64,000 nt of DNA, taken from assembly GCA_028564705.1 (NCBI GenBank), contig JAPXFQ010002701.1, positions 1,160,001 to 1,224,000 of the forward strand, written 5' to 3'. The notes below the pieces were generated by a model. The model saw nothing but the letters and a program-made list of their open reading frames with translations, was not told the DNA's origin and ran no database searches. This DNA is from Apricaphanius iberus. Taxonomy: Eukaryota > Chordata > Actinopteri > Cyprinodontiformes > Aphaniidae. This document shows, piece by piece, positions 48,660 through 60,000 of this stretch. The position numbers and the translations under genes are program-made. Each line of letters begins with the position of its first letter. The stretch's first letter is position 1.

Positions 48660-49024
48660 GCTCTTGACTATCTAGGCTTGTATCGGCCCCGATACCCTGT
48701 AATGTACTAGTATCGGCTAAAGTTAACCTATACCATGAAACGATACTTAAAATGTGTAAACTCTGCAATAATTTCACAGAAAAGGTTTTTTTTGTTTTTT
48801 TTTTATTTTTGTTTTGAGGTCATTTTTATCAATATTTTAGTTTTTACCTAATTAACTATTATCTGTTGTAACAAGCAGAGAAGAAAATAAAATCTGTCTT
48901 CCAATTCATTGCATTTTTTTTTGTGTAGCAGAAGTATCGGCATTGGTACTCAGTATCGGTACGTACTCTGATCCAAGTATTGACATGGTATCGGTTTTTA
49001 AAAAAGTGGTATTGTTGCATCCCT
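48660..49024. repeat. hAT-type MITE, one end missing
   Basis: The right end GGTATTGTTGCATCCCTA and the repeated GTATCGG/CCGATAC motifs (GTATCGGCCCCGATACC, GGTACTCAGTATCGGTACG, ACATGGTATCGG) match a common fish hAT MITE that begins AGGGATGCAACGATACC. The left end is not present in full. Confidence 0.6.
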
Positions 49025-49899
49025 ATTTTAGACCTTCCCTCCCCTCCTACTCCTCCGATAAACTGCAACTTCCTGAAACAGGGGCGAGAGAACATTTTCT
49101 ACACAGAAATGACACACAAAGCATTCCTTTAAGTCAGAGACCACAGCACATTTAAGTGAATTAGACCTTTAAATAATTTAATAGAATCTAAGAAATGGAA
49201 GGTTTGGATTACATGAATACTGTCAAAAATGAGAAAGCTCAACTGCATAAAAACACTTTGAAGATAGTTTCTACACTTATTTCCAATGCTACCTCACATT
49301 CTGAGGACCTTTCCATCACAGATTGTGTGAGTAAATGTCAGACTCAGTGTCTTATAAAAAGCTCATTTATTCAGGCTTCTACACAGCAGTGCTGAAGCTG
49401 CAAATGACAGAATGACAAAGCTTTCCTCTTTTTTTACTTTAAAAACATCGAGTATTATAGTCCTGATGATAGTGAATCACCTCTGATTGCAGATGAAAGA
49501 TCGAAGCAAGCTCCATTTGAAAACAGTACCATGTTTAGTATTTTTAACAGAATTTTTCTTTTCTTTTTTTTTTTTTGCATTTCTGAAAGCACCAGCTCTA
49601 CATTAACAGCATTTTGAATTGAATGACTGGTTTCTCCATTCACTGTTGCCTAGGGAGCTGTGGTGCCCATACATGAATAATCAGAAAGAGCTGTATGAAG
49701 GACATTCTCCTCCAACAGTCCTCTGGGCCGAGTTTAAGGTGGGCTGAAGCCACAACTATGTCCTGTCACTGTGAAAAAAACGCAGTTGCACCTCCATCAG
49801 TTAAACCTTGGAATTATTTTTGCTTTTTGACACCTCCAATAGCTTTTTTCTTTATTCATTTGTTGTTTTTGTTTTATTTCATTTTGTTGGCTTGAGAAG
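49025..49899. other. AT-rich non-coding sequence
   Basis: I see no supported feature. Confidence 0.45.
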
Positions 49900-49913
49900 T
49901 GTGTGTGTGCGTG

Positions 49914-49956
<43 letters not shown>

Positions 49957-50237
49957 ATGCATGGTATTACTATCTTCGTGGGGACCAAAAATTGGAAGTT
50001 TAATATTCTTGTGGGGACCAAAATCCCAGTCCCCACAAGTTTGAAGTCATTTTTGAGGCTCAAAATGTGGTTTTAATGTCAGGGTTATAATTAGCTTATG
50101 GTTAGGGTAAGGGTAAGGGTTAGGTATTCGTTTTTGATGGTTAGGGTTAGGGTAAGGGGCTAGGGAAAGCATTATGTCAATGAGATGTCCCCACAAGACA
50201 CGCAAACCCAACGTATATGTGTGTGTGGGGTGTGTGG

Positions 50238-50268
<31 letters not shown>

Positions 50269-50300
50269 GGTGTGTGTGTGTGTGTGTGTGTGTGTGAAAA
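49900..50300. repeat. (GT)n-bounded repeat with GTGGGGAC palindromes and TTAGGG-like motifs
   Basis: GT arrays at about 49899-49955 and 50216-50298 bound a core. The core has CTTCGTGGGGACCAAAAATTGG, then CTTGTGGGGACCAAAATCCC and the inverse AGTCCCCACAAG. Telomere-like GGTTAGGGTAAGGGTAAGGGTTAGG (about 50100-50124) and GGTTAGGGTTAGGGTAAGGGG (about 50138-50158) follow, then GATGTCCCCACAAGACACG. I recognise the GTGGGGACC motif as part of a dispersed fish repeat. Confidence 0.75.
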
Positions 50301-51469
50301 CAAATGAAGATTATTGTCCTTTTCAAAATTCACCCCACAACATTAATCTACTAGGAATTTCCATAGTGTGAGACCCCACTGATTGATTCTTCGATTGCAC
50401 TGCTATCCCATCTGTTTTTAAAGTGTAAGAATTCATTTTGAGTAGTGAATGCAGGAAATGATCAAGTTTGCAAAACACTTCCTATCTATGTTTGTGACAA
50501 ACTGTTTGTTTTGGGTTTAGAAAAAAGAAAAACTTGATAGGGAAAAAAAGGAAAAAAGGCAGTAGCACATCCCCGAGGGGGGGAGTTGAATGACCTGCCA
50601 AATCTAATTTCTCTGTGTGTGTATTTACCAAAGTAACTGTAGCAGAGGAAAAATGCATTATGTCAGCGCCTGGAAGTTCTCTTGGTTATGTGAATTCAGT
50701 GACCCATTATTAAGTGCTGGGCTGTGCACTCTTGTGTATGGCGGCAACTGTAAGAATTGTGAAATTACTCGATGGCATGATGAGAACTTACATATTCGGC
50801 TCCTGGAATGTGACTGTTAATTTTTTTGAAAAATGTCACAGAACACCGGGGAGTTTCTAGATAGGTTGGTTCTCAGTCAAATGGGGGGTAACATTTTTTT
50901 GGTGAATTTCATTATTTTATAACTACTGACATTGTCTAGCATTTAAATAACTCGAATACACAATTTCCCACAATTAAAGCTCCAAGTCTGGTGTGGATTT
51001 TTTTCCACACCTTTTGGAAAATAACCTAAGTTCACTCACAGTGAATGGAGAATGGAGGCCAAAAAGTAATTTTGAAATCATCTAATCTTAGCACATACTC
51101 CCACATATGCCCCATATTCCTAACCTGATTTGTGGAAAACAGTAGTTACTTTCTTTTTTGGGGGGCTTAATTGATAGTTTTTACCCACCTGAGTAGTGGA
51201 TTTTGCCGCTCCATCAGAATTACCAGAGGTCTCTGCTTCTTTGATTGATGCTCTCTTTGAACAGCCAACAAGTTTAGGTAGATTTCCATGTTTTGGTAGG
51301 TGTGCAGTTGTACTGTTTGCTTGTTGTTGACAACTTTTTTTCAAATAAACCGCTGAGGCCTTGATAGAACATCTGGATTTATGCTTAGATTAGACTACAT
51401 AAAGGAGGTTTTGTTTCTTTGTATATTAGTTTAACAATTTATAAAGGAAACTGTTTCCACAGGATTTTA
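50301..51469. other. AT-rich non-coding sequence
   Basis: I see no supported feature. Confidence 0.45.
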
Positions 51470-51690
51470 TGACTGAGTATCAGATTAAAGGGGGCTGAAA
51501 ATAATTCATTCTACACGTTTCAGGTTTTATTCGGGGGAAAATGTTTGCATCTACGTCTCCCTTTCTTTTTATTATAATTCTTTAATTAATAATTTAGTGC
51601 TGGTCTATCACACAAAATCCCAATTCGATACATTTAAGTTTAAGAGTGTAACAAGACATAAACATAAGAACGGTGGATACGTTTTTTTTA
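51470..51690. repeat. Tc1-like terminal-repeat fragment
   Basis: GAGTATCAGATTAAAGGGGGCTGAAAATAATTC, GTGCTGGTCTATCACACAAAATCCC and ACATTTAAGTTTAAGAGTGTAAC match the right-end layout of the Tc1 family also seen at 8690, 29987 and 61356. No transposase. Confidence 0.65.
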
Positions 51691-51711
51691 AGAGACTAAT
51701 TTAAAACACTG

Positions 51712-52184
51712 TCAAATAAAATCCAACTTTATTTATAAAGCACTTTTCATACAAAAATAAATGCAGTTCAAAGTGTTTTACAGAATAAAAGCTACCGCAC
51801 ATATATCCCAACCACAACCCCATCCAATATATACAAACATACAAGTTTAAACATGTTCACATTTATACGCCCCTCCCCCCAATCTTAACAGATGAGCCAG
51901 GTTAGATAAGGAAATGCCATCCAGAAAACCATCTGCACCGGTAGCAGCAGATAAACAGCAGTAGCTGAGGCACTGACCCAGGGCTCCCAGAGGAGGGGAG
52001 GCTGACACCCTAACCTCCACCCAAGCACTATCTGAAGTGCACCCAGGCAGCCACAGCCGACCACAACTACCGAGGCAGAAGGCTCCCTTAGAGGAAACAC
52101 TGGAACGATGTGGGTTTTTTTAATTTATGTAAAATAACAGGAAGACATGTTAAAATAAACAAACAAATAAATAAATAAATAAAG

Positions 52185-52277
<93 letters not shown>

Positions 52278-53340
52278 GATAGACAAACAATTAAAAGAAC
52301 CTTAAAATTGATCCTAAAAAGTATGCCAATGCAATGATTTTAAGACCAGTGTAATGTGATACCGCCTCCTAGTCTTTGTCGGGACATGTGCTGCCACCAA
52401 GTCCAGAGCAAACTGAATCCTTCTGTTGAAATCACTGACGACAAAAATCACAGGGGGTAGGTAAGAGAACAGAAGGAAACTTATGATAAACATCTAAAAA
52501 TTAAAAATAAAACGGTTACCACTTCAGGGGTTAGATGTGGCTTCCTTATGGTTCTTACAGAGGTCTCTAGTAGGATGGAACCGGTGATATTAAAGAACAT
52601 ACAGTAGTGATCAGAGACAGCCAAGTCAGCAACAGAGGACACACTGGTGGACAGGCCATATGTGATGACTAAGTCCAGGGTGTGTCCTCTGTTGTGAATT
52701 GGCTGTATGACATGTTAACTAAAATCCATATACTTAAAATATTTATTAAATCTGTTGATAGGGGATCTAAAAGGCAATCTATATGTAGATTAAAATCACC
52801 AGCTAAAATGATCCTTTCATAAGAGTTGTACAAAATTAATAAAAACTCAGAAGATTCTTGAATAAAGAGAGGACTATTTTTAGGAGGCCTATAAACTGTG
52901 ACACATAAAATCTGAGGAGTATATTCAAAGGATCTATAATCATCAAATAAAACAGGTTTGGTAGAAAGTGTGGTTGATATAAAATATATAAAATATATAA
53001 AAGCAGTTCCGCCTCCCCTTTTGCGACTCGTTGAATAAGAAAAGTTAAAATCTGGTTGGGAGGCCTCTGCAGGGGCATCAGCTATATTTCTGTTAAACAT
53101 AAAACGGAAGATTATGGCCTAAAATCAGATCGTTGACTATAAAAATTTTGTTCAGCAGAGAGCAAACATTTGTAAGTGCTATATTGATGGTGGTTGGAGA
53201 TGGAGTGACTGTATGATTTACAGGAGGTGGGACTTTTGGTAACCGTTTGAGATTATTGGGGTTGCATTTGTTTTTAGACCACTCACTGCTGATAACAGGT
53301 GTAATTGATGTAGGGAAAGGTCCAAGTCCGATATGTCAAA
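51712..53340 (-). pseudogene. L2-type LINE fragment: endonuclease domain and probable 3' tail
   Basis: Read on the minus strand, 53115-53190 gives NIALTNVCSLLNKIFIVNDL, the usual start of an L2-clade apurinic endonuclease. 52669-53100 gives VTVYRPPKNSPLF and ERIILAGDFNLHID (endonuclease motifs YRPP and GDFN). 52520-52690 gives RGHTLDLVITYGLS and VSDHYCMFFNI (the SDH motif). Frames are broken and parts are missing. The reverse transcriptase is absent. 51712-51790, inverted, reads AAACACTTTGAACTGCATTT...GTGCTTTATAAATAAAG, a typical 3' tail of fish L2-type elements, so this may be one copy with a large internal deletion. The part between is uncertain. Confidence 0.7.
52187..52277. repeat. (GATA)n microsatellite
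   Basis: More than twenty near-perfect GATA units, preceded by short (AAAC)/(AAAT)n runs at about 52156-52182. It sits between the LINE endonuclease fragment and the probable LINE tail. Confidence 0.97.
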
Positions 53341-54299
53341 GACCTTTTAACAGTGAGTTAACCAAAGAATTAGTAAGTGTTTGACATTACTTTTAGTCAT
53401 TCATAAAATGGTGAGTAGTGCTCGTGGCGCTGTTAAGAATGCAGTCTGTTAGCAGCATCATTTAATCAAGAATTCCTAAAAGAGTGAATCCACATTCAGC
53501 TAGGAGTAAGCCTAAGTGCAGAGGCAGCTAAAACAAACCGAGGGCAATCTGATTCCTGTCCTCTGGACAATGAGGCCCATCACTCAGCATCTGCCGTGTA
53601 GTGCCATGGATCATATTTACACCCGGACAGCAAATTGGGGCTCCAGGGACAAGCGCAGGAAGTGGAGGTCACTTGACCAAACACAGCCCGTGCGCGCCTG
53701 CGGGAAGAAAAGCAGCAGCTATACATCACGCCAGGGGCTATCCATCACTTGAGCCGCTCGATTTGAAGCAGCCACTTTGAGATTTGCAGCAACCTCCAGC
53801 CCTGAAGGGACGAGCTGGTGTCAGAGCTTTTACTATATACACTCTCACAGACGGGACAGTCAGTACACAGGTCATAAACGTCAGCAGGGAAGAAGCCATC
53901 ACGCTTATTTAACTCTAAGTGCTGTTCTCAAAGAACTAAGCGTGCAAAGAGTTATGATGCTGCTGCAATCAGACAATGTAACTATGAAATAAAATGGAGT
54001 TCCCATAAAAAATGCAACATTAAGATGGATGTAATAGCTGTGTCTTTTGTCACCATTTAAAGAATAAAACATATCCCAAGAAAAATTTAGGACGAGGCCA
54101 ATGTAAGAATAGTAACGCAGCTTGGAAAAACAGTCATTATTTGAACAAATGATGTCAAGAAGTGACTGTACTCATTATTTTTAATATTGTATAATATTAA
54201 GATGCCATAGGGTATCCAGCTTTTGTGGAAATAATTTTATGATGTTTTTTTCAAATAATAAATAAAGAAGGTTTACATCTGTGGTAAATAATGCAATAC
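53341..54299. other. Non-coding, partly high-complexity sequence
   Basis: About 53430-53960 is less AT-rich and has several CpGs (CCCGTGCGCGCCTGCGGG). No exon or repeat is recognised. It may be regulatory; unproven. Confidence 0.35.
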
Positions 54300-54760
54300 T
54301 CTGCAGATATGTTTATACAGCCCTACACATCGTGCCATGTAACAACCACAACCCTTAATCTGTTTTTTGGGGATTTTATGATGAAATAATGTGGAATTGT
54401 TGTAAAAGAAAATAATACATCAATAAAAAAAATGTTTACAAATGGAAATCTGGAAAAATGTCGCCCTCGTTTATATTCACACCCGCCTGGGTCAAAATTC
54501 TATTACACCATCCTTCACCGCAGTTTACAGCAAAGGGTCTTTTACGATACAGGTCCTTATAGATTTGGAAACTGGGGGATTCTTACATCACTCTTCTTAG
54601 GAAAAGCTGCAATCTGAGTCAGATTTGTTGGATAGCATCTGTAAATATCTGTTTTTAGATTTTGCAACAAATTGCTGAAGAAAAGCATCAAAGTAAAACT
54701 ATGCTGCCACCACTGTATCTCACATTGAGAGAGATATGTTTCACCTTGCATCTTTTTGCT
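54300..54760 (-). pseudogene. Internally deleted Tc1-like relic
   Basis: 54300-54470 resembles the terminal repeat of the common Tc1 family (GTTTATACAGCCCTACACATCGTG ... TTTTGGGGATTTTATGATG). It is followed by antisense transposase pieces: CTTACATCACTCTTCTTAGG...AGCTGCAATCTGAGTCAGATT, then TTGCTGAAGAAAAGCATC and ATGCTGCCACCACTGTATCTCAC (antisense of VKHGGG). No frame is intact. Confidence 0.6.
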
Positions 54761-54795
54761 TGTTTGTTTTTTTCACCTTCGATCAAAAAAATATA

Positions 54796-55025
54796 TTCCA
54801 CTCAACTGAATTGGGTTGATTTAGTAATAATGAATTTTGTTGAGTGAACTAAATGTAAACATGTTGGGTCAACCTCATACATGCAGGTTGCTGTAAGGCA
54901 CAACTTCATTTCCAGTGTTGTGCCTTATAGCCACTTAAATGTATTAGGCTGACCCAACATGTTTATATTTTGTTCACTCAACAAAATTCATTATTACTAC
55001 ATCAATCCAATTCAGTTGAGTGGAA
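54796..55025. mobile_element. 230-bp near-perfect hairpin (foldback MITE)
   Basis: The left arm (54796-54880) begins TTCCACTCAACTGAATTGGG and the right arm (54943-55025) ends CCAATTCAGTTGAGTGGAA. The arms pair over about 85 bases with few mismatches, including ATGTTGGGTC/GACCCAACAT and TGTTGAGTGAAC/GTTCACTCAACA. Inside, TAAGGCACAAC (54893-54903) pairs with GTTGTGCCTTA, so the whole unit folds into one stem of over 100 bp with a loop of about 12 bases. No coding capacity; family unknown to me. Confidence 0.88.
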
Positions 55026-55039
55026 ATGTTTTGAGTTTT

Positions 55040-55280
55040 TTTTTAGCTGCATGGTGAAGCAGCTATCTGCACTACTACCTTTCAGAACGAAGGTCCTAGG
55101 ATCAAATCTTAGTCATGCCCTTTTAGCACTGTGTTTGCAGATTCTTCCCTAGATTATGAGATGTTTCTTTCACACAGTTAAAAACATGGATGACATGAGG
55201 ATAGGTGCATGCTTTTTTATCTTGTGTTGTCCAGTGAGAGAATGCCCACCAGTTCAGGGTGTACCCTGCCTCTTGTCCAT
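55040..55280 (+). repeat. Decayed copy of the tRNA-headed SINE
   Basis: GCTGCATGGTGAAGCAGCTA (head), AGAACGAAGGTCCTAGGATCAAATC (B-box region), GTGTTTGCAGATTCTTCCC, and CCAGTTCAGGGTGTACCCTGCCTCTTG near the 3' end keep the order of the SINE at 38607. Confidence 0.7.
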
Positions 55281-55359
55281 TGACCAGTGGAGAACTGTTA
55301 GGGAACTTCTGTAGAAAATCCCAATAAAAAACACTGACATCTGTAGACATCACCTTAAC

Positions 55360-55680
55360 ATATTTAAATGGTAAATGGCTCGTATTTGTGAAGCGCTTTA
55401 GTTAGTCCCTCGGACTCCAAAGCGCTTAAAACTACATTCAATCATTCACCCGTTCAATCACTCATTCACACATCTGCCCTGTTAGCCTGGTGGTGCCAGT
55501 GTCTGGCAGCCTCGCCTCACCAGGACACTGGTGGTCAGAGGCCCACTATCAGTAGGCAATGGGTGAAGTGTTTTTCCCAAGGACACAACGGCCTAAACAG
55601 TCAGACCCAGGGCTTGAACCGCCAACCATCCGATTACTTCCCTCTGATTACAAGATGAACTCCCAATTCCTAAACCAGCA
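55360..55680. repeat. Fish dispersed repeat (TAAATGGTAAATGG type)
   Basis: Motif order TTTAAATGGTAAATGGCTCG, AAGCGCTT(T/A), CATTCACCCGTTCAATCAC, CAGAGGCCCACTATCAGTAGG, CCAAGGACACAACGGCC, GCTTGAACCGCCAACC corresponds to a repeat I know from many teleost genomes. It is non-coding. Confidence 0.65.
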
Positions 55681-55749
55681 GGGATAGGAACACTGCTGAT
55701 AGGCACTGTAATACATACAAGCCTTAAGAAGTCTGACACCATCTTACTT

Positions 55750-56225
55750 TTGAAAAACTAAAAAGAACAAGTCAAAGATGGACAATTCTGCACTGAATTA
55801 TTGTTCATCACCTCCAGGACAGCAGACTTACTTAGAGGGATCTAAGTGAAGTTCTGCGATATTGAGATTAATCTTTAACTACAGTACAGTGGGAAATCTA
55901 AGATTTTCTTGTGCAAAAAATAAATCTTTGGTTAAATTTAAAGGCATCTGGGGCAATCATTATCTTGAACATGTGCTTTGCAATCATACAAATGAATGTT
56001 TCTGTAAGAAACATCGTGCTCTCTGGTCTACAGATGAAAGCAACCATCAATTTTATGTTTGAGTGCCTTTGGCAAAGGTTACGTACTCAGCTGTTATGAC
56101 AGTGGTAATGCAGAAAAGTACATTGATTTTCGAAGCAACACATGCTGCCCTCAAGACCACATCTTCTCCAAGGATGTATTTTTGAACGAGACAATGTGAA
56201 ACTACATTATGCACTTGTTATGCAC
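55750..56225 (+). pseudogene. Decayed Tc1-like relic
   Basis: Plus-strand pieces keep transposase order. GTGCTCTCTGGTCTACAGATGAAAGC reads LWSTDES, near the first catalytic Asp. GCAGAAAAGTACATTGATTTTC and GCAACACATGCTGCCCTCAAG come next. CAAGGATGTATTTTTGAACGAGACAATGTGAAAC is a degraded region around the second catalytic Asp (QQDNAK-type). No Glu region and no TIRs. Confidence 0.55.
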
Positions 56226-59200
56226 TCGCTGGTGTAACCTATCCCCCAAATATGTGTAAAATAATTGTTCAGCTGAGAAATGTTGCTGCACAACTCAAAA
56301 GATGTTTTCATATGATTCCCAACTGTTTCTGATAGGTGTTGGAGTTATTTTGTTTATGTCCCCGCAGTGTCCCTGTTTCAGCTTTTCCACATTGTGTTGG
56401 ATTACAGACTGTTCTAAAATAGTTTTTTTTTTATGTTTATTTTTTGTTCAATTTTCAAAGATTGACACACAGGTCCATAAGGAAAAAACAAAAACAGTTC
56501 TCCAGAAAACAAACTCCCAAATCCAGTTTTTCATATCAATTCACACTGTTAGTTCTAGTTTAAAATATTTATGCCACTCAAGTGGATGATTATTGTGATG
56601 AACCATATTATGTATGTTCACACATAGATTTTTTTCCAAATGTGAAAAATTCCTGAAAAGATGTTTTACTTGTTTACTTCTATAAAACTGGCACCCTATC
56701 GTGACAATTTGGACCAAAAGAAGCTTTTTTTATGTTTCCTCTTAACTGAATCCTGCTGCTAGAATATGAGAGTTGTGAATGAGCTTGTGGATATTTCTAA
56801 GTCACATCTTTTATTTCAGTATAAATATGCTGCAGTGATTCTAAACCACCTGGAGGTTTCTTCTTTAAAAGACGGACCTCTCACCTTGACGTTAAGTTAT
56901 CTAAACACATAAAAAATTGCCAGACTCTGAAAATTTAACACATTTAATCAGCACATTTCAGCACATCTGAAATGTTGTTTTTTTATGTAAAATGCTATGA
57001 ACAACTTCTTTAAAATACAGGCAAAAAAATAAGCTAAAACGGCTGCCTTGTGTTATTATTGAGATCCCATAGAATTTAGAATAACAGGCTAAAGAGCCAA
57101 ACATGTAAACAGAACCTGCCTCTGGAAAAAGAGAAGATTGCGAAGATCTCAGGACTCACAGTTCAATTTCTAAGGTCTTTTGAAAACAACCTCCTCATCT
57201 TTGAAAAGCAAGACTGAAAGCTTTCCTATAATTGAAATTCAGCTTTGTTTTGCCAGGAAAATCAGCAGATAGGATGACAGCTCTAAATTACATGTCTCCG
57301 CACATTTTTGCCTGGCAGGGAGAAAGGAAATAGATGCATATGCCCTTGTGCGGCGGGAAGTATGCGTTGCAGGTGGACAGGTGGTGGAGATTAATTTGGA
57401 CCACTAGAATAAGAAGGGCCAGTGCATATACTGTAAGAGCAAAGGCTTCAGCAATGGTCTGGAAATAAGGAGAAGAGAGCGGAGAAAACAGAGAAGCACT
57501 TCTGCCGGCGTGCCCTTCGATGTGAACGACAAAGGGTGAAGGTGAGGAAATATTATACATAAATGGATTCACCTGAACCTGGTGGTGAGGCCCATTTATA
57601 TGCTTGCAAAGGTCTTGGGATGAAAAAAAGGCCTTCCACTGAGATATAGCGTTTCTTAACAGCATTACTACAGGAGCTAAAGCTGAATAATTCAGACCTT
57701 ATTAGTCTGCCATTTGTCTGGACATAAAATCTCCTAGCAACATTGCTAGACTTTGTGATTAGGTGGGTTATATGTCACAGGTGAGCAATGCTTTTGCAAG
57801 AACTTAATTCCTATTTGAAGCCTGTAATTCAAACAATAAATGTATGTCTGAAATCAAAGTGTTTCAAAAAATATTCTATAACATTTCTAGGAGCAAGACA
57901 GCAATAATAAAAACTCTATAAACCCCTGTCATGAGGAGACTTTACGAATGTCAGTAACAATCATGCATGTCATTAACTTCACATATTCTGTAATATTCAC
58001 TATAAGCAACATAATATTGTGCTGTAGAGAAAATACTAAATAAAAAACACTGACAATAATCCAGATGTAAATGTATTCACTTCCTTGATCTGATACTTTG
58101 CTGAACAACCGTTCGATTAAATCGTAGCTCTGACTCTTTTTGGGCACACACCTGCCATAAAGTACAGGTTACCTGTTTAATGATGAAAAATCTTGAACTA
58201 TATTTAAAAAATTTTAGAGAGTTAATTATTTGCATCCTTTACCTAGGATTGTTCCTTGCAACGGATCAAGGGAATGTGATAGCTGAATGCAACAGTAAGG
58301 AGAAGTAAGAAATGTAAAGCTGGACATTTAACAAAAAATTACTGAGCAAAAGGCTGGGAAGAATGCAGAGTGCCCAATAGCAACACTGAAGGAGCTGCCA
58401 GAATGCTTGATTTGTACTGGCTGTGTACTTCATAAGAATAAAATCTCCTAGGTTTTCCATATGTTTGCACTAAGAAGTAAAGTCATAAGAAGTAATCATT
58501 TTTTCAATAAAAAAAGACAGAAAAATATTGAGGTTTAGCTAAAATCTGAGTCAACTTTGTGAGAAACCAAACAAGTGGGTTTCTTCATCACAGCGACTCC
58601 AAACATACAGTTTAATAATTTAAACTAAAGGAAAACTGTACCCACAATACAACTGAAATAGCAGTTAGACCGCTTCCTAAGGCAAGTCTTTCTCCTGTTT
58701 CTGTTTTTGCTGATGTTTCAGATGCTGCTTGATACCCTCCAAATGAAGGCAGATAGATCTCCAGACAAGTTCAATTCAATGCTGTTATATTATAATTTTA
58801 TACATAACACGCTACAAAAAATTAATTGGTACTTGTCTGTTTTAAAAGGAACTGACATGATCTTGTAGTAGAAAATCTAACTAAATAGGATGCTGAAAGG
58901 ATAACAGTTCAAATTAAGGGCATGAACAAACAACAAGATACTTAATATGCAAAAACACATTATGCATTCGTAAAATATATAAACTCTACTAATGATGACA
59001 ACTCGGATTAACAAGAGTGATTTTATTCCAATTTATAAGTATGCTCGCTCATACTTGAGCTTTGAGAGATTGTAAATGTCATCAGCTTGTCAGTCAAACT
59101 AGGTCCCAAACGGGCAGTGAGACTGAGCCTGCTAAAAGGGAAGGCCAGATGACAGGACAGACATTAGTATCCTGTCTGACTCACTCAGTGTCTGCCTGTC

Positions 59201-59739
59201 AATCTCCAAATAGATGTGAAGCACTACTTTACCACTTTATGAAATTTCACATTCCCATTCGGCAGCTGATTATCCCCATTAAATGCCTCACTGTAAGATG
59301 CCGATTGGTTTTCCTTCTTGAATAGCAGTTTTGGACGCTCTGGTTGGCTGTGGCGTAAAGAAGAAAAACAAAACGTCCCCGTCATCAGAGCTGACTAAAA
59401 ATGGAAAATAAACTGTCTCAGACTGAAGGATAAGCCACAAGGGAGACTTTTCCATCAAATCAGAATAAATAATAATAATAAGAGTTCTAGTGCAAATATG
59501 AGATCATTTGAGAGTTAAAAGTTGTGTTTAGAGAAAATATATATTTGCTTCCACTCAAACTTACATCATGATGTTTATTCTAGAGTGTTCAGCTACTTTA
59601 TTTAATGTGTCTAAGTTAACCGTCCTGCAAAATCTAACGTGTTTCACATGTTGTGATATAATCATACATAGTAGATCAAATAGAGAAGTAAAAGCAAAGT
59701 AAATATCTTTTTCCAAACATTTTTTTAATAAAAAGAAAA
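56226..59739. other. AT-rich non-coding sequence
   Basis: I see no gene. 56370-56580 (CTTTTCCACATTGTGTTGGATTACAG ...) may be an eroded Tc1-type terminal repeat. 57120-57640 and 59060-59400 are of higher complexity and could be conserved non-coding DNA. Confidence 0.4.
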
Positions 59740-60000
59740 TCTGAAAAGTGATGTATATTCATTTTTAGCTTTGCTGAATCAATAATTTGTAGAACCACCG
59801 TTTGCAATAATTACAGCTGCAAGTGTTTCGGGGTCTCTACCAGCTTTGCACATCTAGAGACCGATATGTTTACCTGGGTTTTCCCCGTATAACAGCTAAC
59901 GCTCTGTCAGATGGGATGGAGAGTATCTTTGGACATACATTTTTATGTCTTTCCAAAAACTCGTAATTGGAATTAGGTCTAGACTTGGACATCACCGGTC
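59740..60000 (-). pseudogene. Tc1-like transposase C-terminal relic
   Basis: The plus strand reads antisense C-terminal motifs of the common Tc1 family: TTTGTAGAACCACCGTTTGCAATAATTACAGCTGCAAG, GTCTCTACCAGCTTTGCACATCTAGAGACC and TTGGAATTAGGTCTAGACTTGGAC. No open frame. Confidence 0.75.

Noticed and set aside
50095..50160. Interstitial telomere or chromosome end
   Set aside because: The TTAGGG-like units are few and imperfect and are embedded in a (GT)n-bounded dispersed repeat with unique DNA on both sides.
49797..50371. ORFs with repeats of Val/Cys or His/Thr
   Set aside because: They are translations of (GT)n microsatellites.
52187..52277. Possible CRISPR-like or satellite array
   Set aside because: It is a simple GATA microsatellite with no spacers.
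57288..57665. 125-codon minus-strand ORF with a hydrophobic segment
   Set aside because: No family resemblance, no splice context and no neighbouring exons; likely chance in a higher-complexity block.
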